Shown piece after piece: positions 20,325-33,200 of a stretch of DNA of 64,000 bases. Position 1 is the stretch's first letter. The number at the start of each line of letters is the position of its first letter. The stretch comes from Trissonchulus latispiculum. Lineage: Eukaryota > Nematoda > Enoplea > Enoplida > Ironidae. The position numbers and the translations under genes are program-made. The notes under the pieces were generated by a model. That model was given only the letters and a program-made list of their open reading frames with translations. It was not told the DNA's origin and made no database searches. The stretch spans positions 1 through 64,000 of the forward strand of contig JASAND010026191.1 of assembly GCA_030248195.1 (NCBI GenBank), in the 5' to 3' direction.

Positions 20325-22264
20325 GTAACATTACACAAAGCATTATAAACTTATTTGCATTAACTGGTTTCCACTCTCAGGTTTCCTCATTAGTAGGATA
20401 TTGCAAGCGCTGGCCCCGCATTAGCCTTTAATCCTTTTTAATCCCTTATATCAGCACCGCTGAGGGGCCAACCCTTGCAATTTGTGTTGGGGATGTAGGA
20501 GGTTTAAATTTCCTTAAGGTAAGGTTCGCATTAATCACCAGTAAACCCGCAATAAATCCATGATCCATTTCTGTATCCGCAGTTATTTCCAAATTTCGCG
20601 GTTAGTCCTTAAATTCGCAGTTTACCCCACGAATGCTCAGTTAATTCCTAATTTTGCAGTTTATCCCTAATGCCGCCGTTAATCTCTACCTCCTCCGCTG
20701 CCTCTGCTGATCTAATCCACAGCTTACTTAACTAAATCTGCTTTGAAATAATACATGTAACTATTTTAATCTTGCACTCAATTAATTTTTTATCACATTG
20801 TGATAAATCACATTTATCACATTAATCATTGTTAACACATACATTACATAACATAGGGTCGGGTTCTTGTCCCCAAAACATTTTAAGAAGGCTTGTGCCT
20901 TGAATGAAGATTTTCATGGGGGGGGGTTGCACCTCAAAACTAAATTCGTAAAATTTTTCGAAAAATGTACGCTAATTATTAAAAACTGCGATTGTTGATA
21001 AAAGTTTGCACCAAAATCATCAATTTTTAGACGATTTTTACGAGAAATTAAACATGTTAGCTAAAACATTCCGGCGAAGCCGGAAACTTTTAAAATTTTA
21101 GTGTAAAAACTTAATTTGTTTCGGCTATTTTTGCATAGCCCTTGGCCATTTTTTCGTTACCCCTTGTCCCCGACTGCGGTAGGGCTTGTACCTTGTCCGG
21201 GTTGGGGGGGGGGCTTGAACCCCCGCAGACCCCCTCCGCGTTAACCTATGATTAACCATAAGAAGTTAAATTCAAACAGCCCTCTCGCTGTATAATGAAT
21301 ACATCCTATTTAAAGAAAGAAATCTTATTCAATATCACCATCCTTTATTCAGTTATTCCGCAATCTTATAAAGTCGTTTTGCAAGCATGTCTGTACGTTA
21401 ATACTCATTTACCTATAAAAATATTTTCACAATACCATTTTTATTGAAAGAATAAAAATATGTGCCAATAAATAAAAAATTTTAATAGCAGTCGGGAAGT
21501 ACATTCTTACTATTTAGAAACGTGTGCATACACGTCAAAAAATACCTGCAAAAACGGGATATTCTTAGCAACCTAAAGAAGAGATTAAAGCCGACAGTCA
21601 ACTTAGTCAACCCACGTAAATTGGTCCCTAATCTCTTCAACAAGAAACACTACCCGGTACACTAAGGCAACCTTAAGCTATATCTAGACCTGGGTGTGAA
21701 ACTACGGAAGATTCATCGAGTCTTAGCGTTCACCCAAGAGTCATGGTTGGAACATTATATTATGTTCATTACTAAGATGCACACATGGGTTACGAGTTCA
21801 TACGAAAAAGTGTTCAATAAAACTGTATTTGTAAAGACAACTTGTTTTGACTAATTCGATAGCTAATGGTCGAACAGTTATTTCGTCTATTAATGCCATA
21901 ATGAAGAAACTTCCTGTATGAAACAGTCTTATAGTATCCCCATTTGCTGTTGTTGTGAAAAAGTATCCCCCAAAAATGTTGTTGTGAAAAAGTTTTGTAA
22001 GTGGATCAGTATTAACTTACAGACATGCTAACAAACAACTTATGATAAATTTATAAGACTGTGGATTACTGAAGAAAGGATGTTGGTTCTTCTTATGGTT
22101 AATGGATAAAAAAAATTAGTGTATCTTTTAATCTATTTGATGAGTGCATTCAAACAATATCCACAGCGTTATGATAAAGGTACTCGAAACCTTGATAGCG
22201 CTACTAATAGGAAGGAACGCCAGGATAACGGACGCACGACTGCTAAAAAGACTGCATGTCCAGG
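20325..22264. other. AT-rich DNA with no recognised gene
   Basis: Contains loosely repeated phrases of the type CGCAGTTTA/CGCGGTTAGTCC at 20580-20690 and G/C runs near 20920 and 21210. No ORF with recognisable motifs, RNA gene or inverted repeat was identified. Confidence 0.4.
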
Positions 22265-24435
22265 CAGAGTTGTATGCGGGCCGCGGGTACCCGCGGGGCG
22301 GGGCGGGGCGGGCCGAATTTTACTACCCGCGCGGGCCGCGCGGGCCGATGCGGGCCGATTTTGGCTACTTTCCTGGGCTAATCTTGCTTTCTAGAAATTT
22401 CATACATACCAAATCATATACAAAAGGAGGCAATATTTCAGAATTTTAAACATTACTTGACTTCGTTATGCCATTGGATACCTTCAGCATGCACTACATA
22501 CTCAGTTAGCATTATCAGCGTATCGAGTAATAACCTGTAGCTGTTGAGTAAAACATATAAACCCATTAAAACTACAGGTTTTATTTGTATTGAAAGCGTA
22601 CAAGTCTAACTTGTAATCCCGTATCCCTTGAGAAAAATATCAACGATGTCCTGTAGAAATTATATAAGTCGAGACTTATTTATCATCTACAAACTTGAAT
22701 CCTGTGGTTTCTACATGAACTTTTTTTAAGTGTTTAGCACTGAAAGTGAGGGTCAGCAATTAGCGCAGAAACTGAATTTTTAGTTTAATTTCGGAACTTC
22801 GTGTTGGAAACTTAAGCACCTAAATATAAATCCCTGATATCTTCTCACTGAAGACTTTAATTCATTTAAGGTGCTGGTAACCTTTAGTGCAGTGCATTTG
22901 GTGATTTTTTAAAACGCTATAACTTTCACAATTTTGGGAGTTGGAAAGAGTTCTGTACATCGTTTTAAAACTTGGAATCTGTACATTCAGGTGAGCTTAC
23001 GGAACTAGCAAAATTAACAAAAAATTTTCAGACATACTGACATCTGGCAGCTTCCCTGCGCGGATACTGGATTTTTCAGACCTGATTGAAGTACAGGCCT
23101 CAAGCTTAACGGGAAGAAATGTTATATAAGATCCTGAATTATTGAGCAAACATTTTTGAACATCGATTTTTCAAAACTGTAGAATTAGATAAAAGCCCTG
23201 TTCGTGCCAAGATATGAAGGACATATTATGGGCTGAAGGACGTTTTTTTGGATTTGGCTCTGCCTGCAGGTCTTCATTGTCGAGAAAATCCGCCAAATGC
23301 GCATTGAGTTTTCTTGCTACTCATTATGTTCTAGCCAAAACCAAATAAAACCAAGAAGTTCGAATTTCCACTCTGCCAAAAATCTCCGGAATCCGCCGAG
23401 TAGTTTTTTAGAAATCGACGTTAAAAACAAAATAATCGCAGTTTTGCCAAAATTGTTTTTCGGCCAAATCTCCAGTATAAAGCAATCAACTCCTGCTAAT
23501 AAACATTCATAAATGTAAACTAGACTGTGTATCGATTGGATATACATGGATCAAAATTGTCCGCTAAGATTTGGTAGTATTTTTGAAAAAGCTGATTCTT
23601 CGAAAATGACAATTTTTTGACCCTAAAAATCGTTTTTTGATTATACTGACTTAATCACTGGAGATAGCTCGTAGGTTGTAAAGGCAAAAATGTTCATTTC
23701 GGTGTCCTCTTTTCAGCCATAACAACCAATCCGATGTATCAACTACTTACTGAGAGAATAGTGGCAAAAACCTAAGTTTCCATCTTTTCCCTAAAAATGC
23801 GTGACTGGTCCGAGAATGGTAAAGAGCACCAAAATAGCATAGTTGGAAAGTTTCAGCTATTTAAGTAAAGGACTAAAGCCGTATGGGTCAAAAATACCCG
23901 AAAGAAAACCACTAAACCAGTACCTTAAGGTCACTTACAGCCGAGTGAAGTTCCACAGCATACGGCGTTATGGGGAAATTATGTGTGTTTGCTGCAGCTG
24001 CGGCGCCGCCGCTTTCAAAACCAATTTTCATTTTTCGTACAATTAATAGCTGGTTAGTTAAGCTCGTTAAGGTGCTCTCAAGGATATATGCGACAAACAT
24101 TTGAAAAAATGAGCAAAATCCCCGCCCCAAAAATTTTTTATGGCGTACCTTTTTAGTTAAGGGAAGCTAAGCTTTAGTTACCACTTTAAGAACAGTAAAT
24201 TGGTAGACAACAAAGTTCAAATCGAACAGAAAAATTTGCCGGATCCGGAAGTATCTTTGAAAATACATCAGTTTTGGTGCTCAGGTACTAGATAGGAAGC
24301 AATTTTTACGTGCGGGTACCTGCGGGCCGGATCTCGCGTGTGCGGGCCGCGGGCCGGAGTGTTGCGGGCCGCGGTCATAAGGTGCGGGCTGCGGGCCGGG
24401 CGCGGGCCGGAAAAATCGGCCCGCATACAACTCTG
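22265..24435. mobile_element. Non-autonomous hAT-type transposon
   Basis: The ends are perfect inverted repeats, CAGAGTTGTATGCGGGCC at 22265 and its complement ending at 24435, beginning CAG and ending CTG as in hAT elements. They are flanked by an exact 8-bp duplication, TGTCCAGG (22257-22264 and 24436-24443), the hAT target-site size. Both ends carry GC-rich subterminal GCGGGCCG repeats. There is no transposase inside. A TTAA-flanked MITE (22866-23938) occupies most of its length, so the original hAT derivative was only about 1.1 kb. Confidence 0.9.
22866..23938. mobile_element. TTAA-flanked MITE (piggyBac-type), copy 1
   Basis: Flanked by TTAA on both sides, with short inverted termini GGTGCTGG and CCAGTACC. 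The interior is alignable by eye with 33478-33770 plus 56066-56784 (shared phrases include CGCTATAACTTT, ATTTTGGGAGTTG and TCAAAAATACCCGAAAG). It has no coding capacity. TTAA duplication and short GG-starting termini are characteristic of piggyBac-mobilised MITEs. Confidence 0.75.
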
Positions 24436-25237
24436 TGTCCAGGTGGCTCGTCATGGTATATGACCTTGCCAAGGAAAAGTTTGAGGACGCTGTCGGGGCG
24501 CTTGATGAAAGCCTGGACAAGACAGTTTGACACAAAAGTTTACTGGGATAGACCCAGGACACTATCTAGCCAATTAGCCGTCAGCAATTAAATCAAATTA
24601 AACCTATTAAATACTAAAGAATGGATTTTAGTAACAAGGGGCAGAATTTCTGTGATAATAATAGTGAAGAATTAATTTAAAATGGCTGTACAAAATATAT
24701 ACACAAATTATAAGGGAATTGAAGAAGATGAGTAGTACAGTAGCAAGAGGGTACGTGGAGGCTGTGGTAGCTTCAGGTGTACAAATTTGGGATGTGGAAG
24801 ATTAGAAAACCCGCGCGGGCGGGGCATAGACATTTATTACCTTATGCTATACTGTACTAGTAAGTAAGTTAGATAGGTAAGTTAGAATTTAAAATTTAAC
24901 ATAAAATCAGACATTCAAGGATAATATTGTTTAAATTGTTTGGTTAAAAACAAAGCGTGTTAATTTGAGGTGAAAGAAAACGTAGGCAAACATTAGAAAT
25001 AGAGAAAAAAATTGACAGAATGATTTCCATATTGGGCGGTTTCCGCTACATTCAATTTTGACCTACTTTCCAAGTTTTTCCCTCATCACTGGTATTTTAG
25101 TATTTGTTTTGGACTTAGATACTAATACACTACCTCTTCGAAAACCTCTAGAAATTGCTCAGTGGGCACAATTCTGAATTAGTTCCTTCTCATATGAGGA
25201 GGTATGATCCAGTTGCAGTCTGCGGTTTAATTTTCAG
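24436..25237. other. Spacer upstream of the channel exons
   Basis: AT-rich apart from a CCCGCGCGGGCGGGGC patch near 24810. Earlier exons of the DEG/ENaC gene (N-terminus and first membrane helix) would be expected to the left, but none was identified here. Confidence 0.35.
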
Positions 25238-27205
25238 GACCTCCAGAGGATAATGTCGAGTGGTGGAAGGTTGAAATCATGGACTTAATCAATAGCTTGG
25301 AAGAAAGCAAAACAGTAGGAAATCAATTGTCCTTAATAACGAAAAATATTTAGTATTTTCTATCATGTTTTGCAGAAGGTAAGAGCTAAAACTGTGCTAC
25401 CGCCTGAATTGTGACATTAATGATGTTCTATTAGGAAGCTGCCTGTTCACTAGTTCCAGAATTTGTAGTAATAGCGGTGAGTATGCTTTCTAGGAAGCCG
25501 GCAAATTGTATTCCTCGAACAATGGTAGACTAAATGAACAAGGCATATATGCTATGTTTCGTGAACTGCTGCCCCTGTTAAGTGCTTTCGTAACCAAAGA
25601 AGAACGAGCGTCTGCTGGTTACAGTATGTCGCAGTTTCTTGTTTCTTGTTGACTGTCATTATGCAGGGGCATTCCACAGGTGTGAAAGGTGAGACAACGT
25701 TTTTGCTTCTGCAAGTAATAATGATTATTCATTTTAACGCGACACAGGCCCACTGGCGCTTCTCTCGAACTTGGAGTTAAGAAGAACTTGAAAATTGATG
25801 CTGAACTCACGCAAGATACTGCGCGCCATTACATGGTTACAGAATGAAACAGAGTACACCAAATTGTAATTATTATGCTCAAAAATCTATGATGTATCTC
25901 AGGAATGTTCCCATTTGTAGCAAGTAAGCTTTTGTTTTTCCTAGCTAACGGACTGCTAATTTTATAGCATATTTCCTGCTATGCTAACCAGTGTCGAACA
26001 CGGAAATTGTTTCATTTCTCACAATGAATCAGTTCGACAATCACTTAGCATCAGTGGAATCAATGAAGATGCAGATAAGCTTACTTGCTTTATTGTTTTC
26101 ATCCACATTCTGTCCCTTAATATTAATTTTGCCTTAATTTTGCTCCACGGGATCGCACACCGCTTCTCAATGTCCATTGCTATACGTCTTCATGAAATTG
26201 GTTGCTACTCATACTTGCATATATACTTTAGATTTTTTAATTTTATATTTCGTTTATATTTTAAGTTTAGAAATATTGCTGACCCTTGGCAACGAAGAAT
26301 ATCTTACACAAATAACTTCGCTGGGAGCAGTTATGTCTTTATCAGTGCCAACTACTACCTCCCACGTTCAGCTGCAAGATCCTTTTTATATTCTTCCTGC
26401 CAGGCATATAAGAACATCCATTACAAGTGTAAGACGATGTTGTTTGCTGGAGTATTCGTAAATCATAAGTAACAATGTTTGTACATCAACTTTACTTTTA
26501 AATACATAGCAAGCTGTAAAATTTAGCCAGGCGTTCAGTCAGGATCTGCATGGGAAGGACAGAACCTTAATTATGCGCAAATAACCACCGTTCCTCTCCC
26601 TGTTTTATTCACAATAAATCTTGCTGTAGAAGGTTAGCACACAGCAGATTAGACTAATTGTCAGTAGCAGCATTAGCCAATTTCAGGTCCTTAGGTTCCC
26701 AGAATGGTGCCACGTAACCTACTTGATGCCACGTAACATACTTGATGATCTCTCTCAGGACTTCTGGTTTAAAAAACATTAGCGTCTGCAATTGACTGTA
26801 CGAACTACTTTACGCGAATAAAGTGGTCAGCTTAAAGTCAGTTTTTAGACTGAGGTGCCCGCAGGACTATCACCATCTTCTGGATACTTGTTGTTATAGT
26901 TGTGATTTAATCAGTAACGTAGTGTAGCTAACTTATGGTATGAAGAATTCTTAACAAGAATTCGTAATGGTCGCTATGAGTGGTCGGATTGACTGGAAGC
27001 TATAAAATGTACTTGGTCAGATAAATTAAAGTAGTTTACAGCTAGTGCGGCTAGTACTGGTGAACAACCAGTCACAGCACGTGTCAGCGAGAACTGTCCA
27101 TTTTCAATTCACTAAAAGCAATCTGATTTGAAACAAACCTTGATAAATTTGTTTTGTAGTGAGATTAAAATGTAAACAGCATAGAAATGAATAATAATAG
27201 TAATT

Positions 27206-27281
<76 letters not shown>

Positions 27282-30200
27282 GGCTTGTAGGAATCTGGTG
27301 GGGCCCCCAAAATTGGAAGAGAAAATTAATCCTTTAATTGCTCTCCTGCTGAGAGGTTGGTCTGTATTAAAGAGAAGTGGAAAGGTTTAAAGAGAAGTGG
27401 AAAGGTCAGACGTAAAGGTCAATACTTTGGGGGCCCCATCAGATTCTCTAACTACAAAGTTAGTACAAAAGTACAAAATAAGTACTTATTATTATGAGTA
27501 CTTATTACAAAAAGTACAAGGTTTTACTATAGCATAATAATTTCCCAATTAAAAGTTAAAGCTTCTCTATAATGCTTTGAATGTTTAACTCTTTCCTATT
27601 ACACAAAATTGTGGTAAGTTATAGTTTGATTTTAGCTTTAAATTTTTTGCAATTAATTTAATTTTAAATTTATAGAAATAATTTTCTGAATACTTTTAAT
27701 TGGTGCAATTACAGTCGAATTCTGCTGTATATAATCCAGGCAACCTAACACTAGAATCTCTTACATTAACATTGTATTTAGTATATATATTTGCGTTTTC
27801 AGTTCATTTCATAACTTGTCAAGTACTCGAACGCAATTCGAACACTGCTCGAATTCCAAAACTGAAGTTTCAATATTTCTTACTTTTGTACTAACTTTGT
27901 ATTTAGAGAATCTGATGGGGTCCCCAAAGTATTGACCTTTACGTCTGACCTTTCCACTTCTCTTTAATACGGACCAACCTCTCAGCAGGAGAGCAATTAA
28001 AGGATTAATTTTCTCTTCCAATTTTGGGGGCCCCACCAGATTCCTACAAGAGCCAATAATAATAATAATACGATGTTTTGTAGGATGTTATTACTACTCT
28101 ACCTGACCCTGAAGGCCGGTGCATATCCTCAGTTCACAGTGTGACTCCATACTATTATGGTGAAGACTACTCCCCTAAGGTAATAACTTATGTTTAAGCA
28201 AGTTTAGCATCTCATCTTTAAACAAGTAGCTACTGCAAGTTGCTTGTATGGTTTATAGGAACTTGGAAATATATGACCAAATTAAGGACAAAAAAGAAAA
28301 TAAACGAACCTACTTAAGGGGGGGGTCGCTTTGGGTCAAAATCGATAGTCACTGATTTCGCTCATTTTCACACACAATATAGGTACATATGTTCTCAAAA
28401 ACAAGACAAAATATTAGAGTTCGAAATTAAACGGCGGCAAAGATATTCAGCTATAAATTTGGAAAACTTGAAAATCACTGTGATTTGCCCTCCAAGGTCA
28501 TGCTGAGACAGAACGGCAGCGAAATTGGGATCAACTAATATGGCAAATTAATTCTGTGGGTTGGCTAATATTCTAATACTAAAACGACTCCGGGATATCC
28601 TGCCAGTCGTTCACAGTACATTTTTCAATTGTGAACTCAGCCTTTTTCAGCTAACTGTGCCTCAAACTTTAACTTGCTCTAACTTTCAGATACTACATTT
28701 CACACACATAGTTCTATTAGAAAAGTTGTTCAGCTCATCAGTAGCTATCGAATGATACCCAATTTGTCTATATTTTGGAAATTTCAAAAATTGACTTTTG
28801 AGACCTATAAGAGATCAAAGGAGCCGACACGACAGAAAAGCTTTACCTTGAAGCATTTGCCTTTAGCATAATGTCCGGCAGGCATTGAGAGTTTTATGTG
28901 CCAATTTTGGTGACTTTCGAGTGGGTAACGAGTGAGAAATTATTAAAAGAACGTGAAATTTGTGCAGAATGATGATTTTTGGCAAAATTAGCACATTTTG
29001 TGGCAAGTTTTTTGAGAGCACTACAAATGGTAGAAATCTGCAACTACTGTCATAAGAATTCTGTGTATGCGTAGATTGCAACTATCTATAAGCGATTTCT
29101 GTAGCGTTTGCCAATCGTGCAGGTGAGGCGAAAATGTTTCGCTGGTCCTGTTTTTCGTGGTACAGAAAGCACCATTTTTACAAAATTTTGACTTTGAAAA
29201 ATCGCCAAAAATCTGACACTCAACAGCAATTGTACCAGAAGGATTATTTGCACTCTCTCATATGTCCTTAACATGTACAACAAGGTTGTAGCGCTGTATC
29301 TTGCATACAGCGAAAAATTTTTCTGCCACAAACTTTTTAACCTAACTTTTTCATTTTGCTATGTTTAACACATGTCGAGGTCACCTTCGAAGGGCTCTAC
29401 AGGACGATAGAAGCAATATTACGCAAAACGCTCTTGTCTTGTTTTGAGGAACCATTGGGACTATAAAATATGTGAAAATGAGCAAAATCGGAGTTGGTCG
29501 AAAAATCGGCCAAAAAGCGACCCCCCCCCCTTAAGGGCAAAAAAGAAGAAGAAAAATAAACAAGTTCCTCTATTCTGAGTGTTTGTAACTAATATTCCTA
29601 ACTTGTCAATTCTGAGTTTGTGGCGGTCTGATTAGACCTGTTTGACCTTTAGCGCCATATCAAGACACATTCAACAACACTTTTAACACAAACATCGAAA
29701 AAAATTTGAGTTTTGCTACAGTTTGATAATTTTCTAGGAAATGCTTCTAAGAAACTGCAAATTTAATACTGTTATTACTAATTTTCTAACAAAGTACGTT
29801 AATTTATGATTATGGTACTAACTCCTTGCAAACTTGACTCCACGGTACAAACCTTTGGTACTTCTGTTGGGACTCTCCAGGATCCGACCCCATGTTAACT
29901 CATGATTCGAAGAATGCTTACACCACAATCAGAAGCTCCTGAGTTCATTGCAAAATGCAAAATGCAAAATGCAAATTTCAGTGAATTCGTCTCAATTTGA
30001 TAGCTAGACAATGGAAGCATGACTTTCCCATTTTCTTATAGGCATGCTTGTACAGCAGTTTACAAGACAAATACGTAGAAAAATGTGGATGCTCACACCC
30101 CATTTATGCTACAAGTCCTAATGCCACTATTTGCTCAAATTTGGTTGGAAGTAAGTGTATTTTGTGTGGAACTATAGGGTGTCAAATTACATCAATGATA

Positions 30201-33200
30201 TTTAGTCAAAATAGTAAAACAAGGATTAAATAACTGAAGCACTAAACGAAACCACTACTCAAACTGCAATTGACTGGATTTATAATTTTCGCAAAGTTTG
30301 TGAGTGGCTGTAGGAAGTGAAACAAGCAAACAAGCGGTATATTGATTGGTTTTTTCAATGTAATTTAGGCAGTAGCGGAAGCATTTTATGGTTTTATGGC
30401 AAATTTGACTCAAATTTACAAATTTTTCATCCAATTCTTGAGCACCCCATATTTACTTTTACCTGGGTTTCTGCGGTATTTCCATAGTGGTTTAGAGCAT
30501 CGTTGTGCAAATCAGATGGTACGAAGATATTAAAATAGCATTTCTCCTTTATTAATCATACATGCAACGCTGTATTTGCATGTCGAATATCTTGTGAAGA
30601 TCGAGGAGACGCAGTATTGAGATCAAAATGCTTATTGGGAAACTTGTTTTTCGGCCCAACTCTGCTATCCGGCACCCTAGCTAACAGTTGACCAAATCAA
30701 CTGCACAACTTTTCAAATTTGTGCAGGACTGTCTCAGCTTTAAAAATATGCCAAAGGATTAAATTTGGCGCTGCATACATATTTGGAAATGAATTTTCTT
30801 TCTTTCTTTCAGAATAAATTTTCTTTCTTTCTTCTTGCGATATGCCAAGGATATGATAAGGCAAAGGTCAAAACTTTGAATGACAGGTGACACATTTAAG
30901 CATTGACATTGTGTGCGACAAACTTACGCAGCGTTAACTGGGAGGGATTAAATTACACTTGACCTTTACCTTAACATTCTTTCCTCCTTCCTTATTTTGA
31001 AACAATCTTTCTTTCTTTCAAAAGAATCTTTCTTTATAATCTTCTTTTCTTTAAACTTAAATATGAGCGTAGCTGTAACAACTGCACATGTGTTAAAGAT
31101 TTAACGGCGGAATAAAAGAGCACTTGGAAAACGGCACCGGGACTTGGAAAACAACTACAAAGGGGAGGTGGATCAGTAGCTTAATATTTAATACAAACAA
31201 TGCTGCCTCAATGCCTCAAACAAAGTGCTTCATTCCCGAAGGGCCTTGTGTATTTTCCTATGACATGTTTGCATTTTCAGAGCATAAAAATTAAAGACAA
31301 GTGTCAAAATTTATGTAAAATTCATCATTCCCGAAGGGCCCAGTGCTTTTTAAACAGTTCGTCACCGCTATCAGACGTAACAATGAAAAATTGAGAATTT
31401 TAAGAGTTACGCCAGACCGGCGTAAATTTGACTTTTTCGCCTATGTTTTACATGTATTTACGCCGGATAACGGTAATATACCGCTATCCGGCGTAAATGT
31501 GAAAAATTTACAATGTTAAGAGTTACGCCAGAGCGGCGTAAATTTGACTTTTTCGCTTATGTTTTACATGTATTTACGCCGGATAACGGTAATATACCGC
31601 TATCCGGCATAAATATGAAAAATACGCCAGAGCGGCGTAAGTCTGAATTCTTCGATCATAGGCTATTTACGCCAGTCACTGAAAAAACACAAGGCCCTTC
31701 GGGAATAAAGAAATTTATTTTTAAGGTTATCTCGCTACTGTGGATGTATGGTTATTGCAGTTGTTGTCTGTCTTTGTTGTTCCATGATGTTTAATAAGGA
31801 GATAGCTCTTCGGGAATGAAGGTCTTCGTTAGTGGAGGCATTTTGAATTATGTGCACTGTAAATGGTTGCTATCAAGTGCAATCATAGAAAGGTGCCGGA
31901 TAGCAGTTTCGTTAATTTTATAAATAGTTTGCAGCCAGCTAATTGATTGCTTCATAGCATCCCAGGTTGTGCACATTAGTTATTTCCAAAGCTCGGATCA
32001 TGCTGCACAAATTTGAAAAGTTGTGCAGTGGATTTGCACAACTATTAGCTAGGGTGCCGGATAGCAGAGTTGGGCCCTTGTTGGGATGAGAGTCGAATTT
32101 AATCAGTTGGAAGAAGGTTTCGTTGACATCTATCGAGCTAGACTGAGAAATGCCCTTGCCAACCTCTTTACATTAAAGGATTAGGACCCAAAATTTTTTA
32201 ATTTGCTTCTATTGTTGTCTTGTTGGTTAAGAATTTTAAATAAGTAGTAACAATTTTTAATAATTTTTAACCAACAGCCACTTTCCCCATCCAATGCCGG
32301 TTCGATTTACGCCTGTCTACTTTCTAACCGGATTTTGCCATGGTATTCTTTTCTTCGTCCCGTGCCCAAGTTGTTCATTGTTTTATTGTATATTTTCAAA
32401 TGTTCTGTTAAAAATTATGTATTTTTCTGCTTTCCAAATTTAAATCCTCATAGTGTCTAACTCAGTTTTAAATAGAATTTCCCCCTATTCTTTGCCAATA
32501 GTTCCTACGGGGTAATCGCCCTAGGGGTAGCCTTGGGGTGCGGTAAGTCAGTTGATCAAGTGGTTCCCTTTTTAACTGGACGTTGGACTATGAGCCCGGA
32601 TTCCTCAAAACATTTGTACCACCCTAGTACTCACTAATAAAAGTTACATTTAGCGGTCGCCTGGCCCACGTTTGTGTTGTTGCTGTTGCTGTTGCTGTTG
32701 TTGTTGGCTGGATGTCCACGTTACTTCTAAGGTAGTGTTGGTCTGGTCGTCAAAGCAATTTAAAAACCCTGTCATTTCCTGTAGATATCTAAATTGAGGT
32801 CGTGCAGAGTATTTATAGCTTACCGAATAATAACATTAACTCTTTTCACTTTAGCAGCATGTTTGTGGCTTTCAACTGAAGAGATCATAGCATCGTCTTT
32901 TAAGATTAATCATTGCAAAGATCCGTGCAAGTAAGCCTATTTGTTTTGTCCCAAGCGTCTTTGAAGCATTATTAGTTTAGCAGCGATTCTTGAATCTCGA
33001 GCAAAGAAAATAATAAATCATTGATGAATGCAGACGCTTTTAATAATTAACGAGAGCTTGCATAGTTTTGGTACTTCAGTCTTGATCTGCAACAAACTTG
33101 TAAAGTGAACCAGTTATACCATTTAATGATGTTACAGATGGAGTAATAGGTTAGCGCATTACAGCGTCTGAGAAAACATAGCAAATAGGATAAAAGAACA

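Noticed and set aside
22119..22449. ORFs across the left end of the hAT element
   Set aside because: They run through the GC-rich TIR and subterminal repeats and do not resemble a transposase.
25748..25850. Open stretch after an ACACAG acceptor between channel exons 3 and 4
   Set aside because: No clear donor, no family motif, and exons 3 and 4 join in phase without it.
30780..31050. CTTTCTTT-rich tract as a regulatory element
   Set aside because: Simple microsatellite-like sequence with no supporting context.
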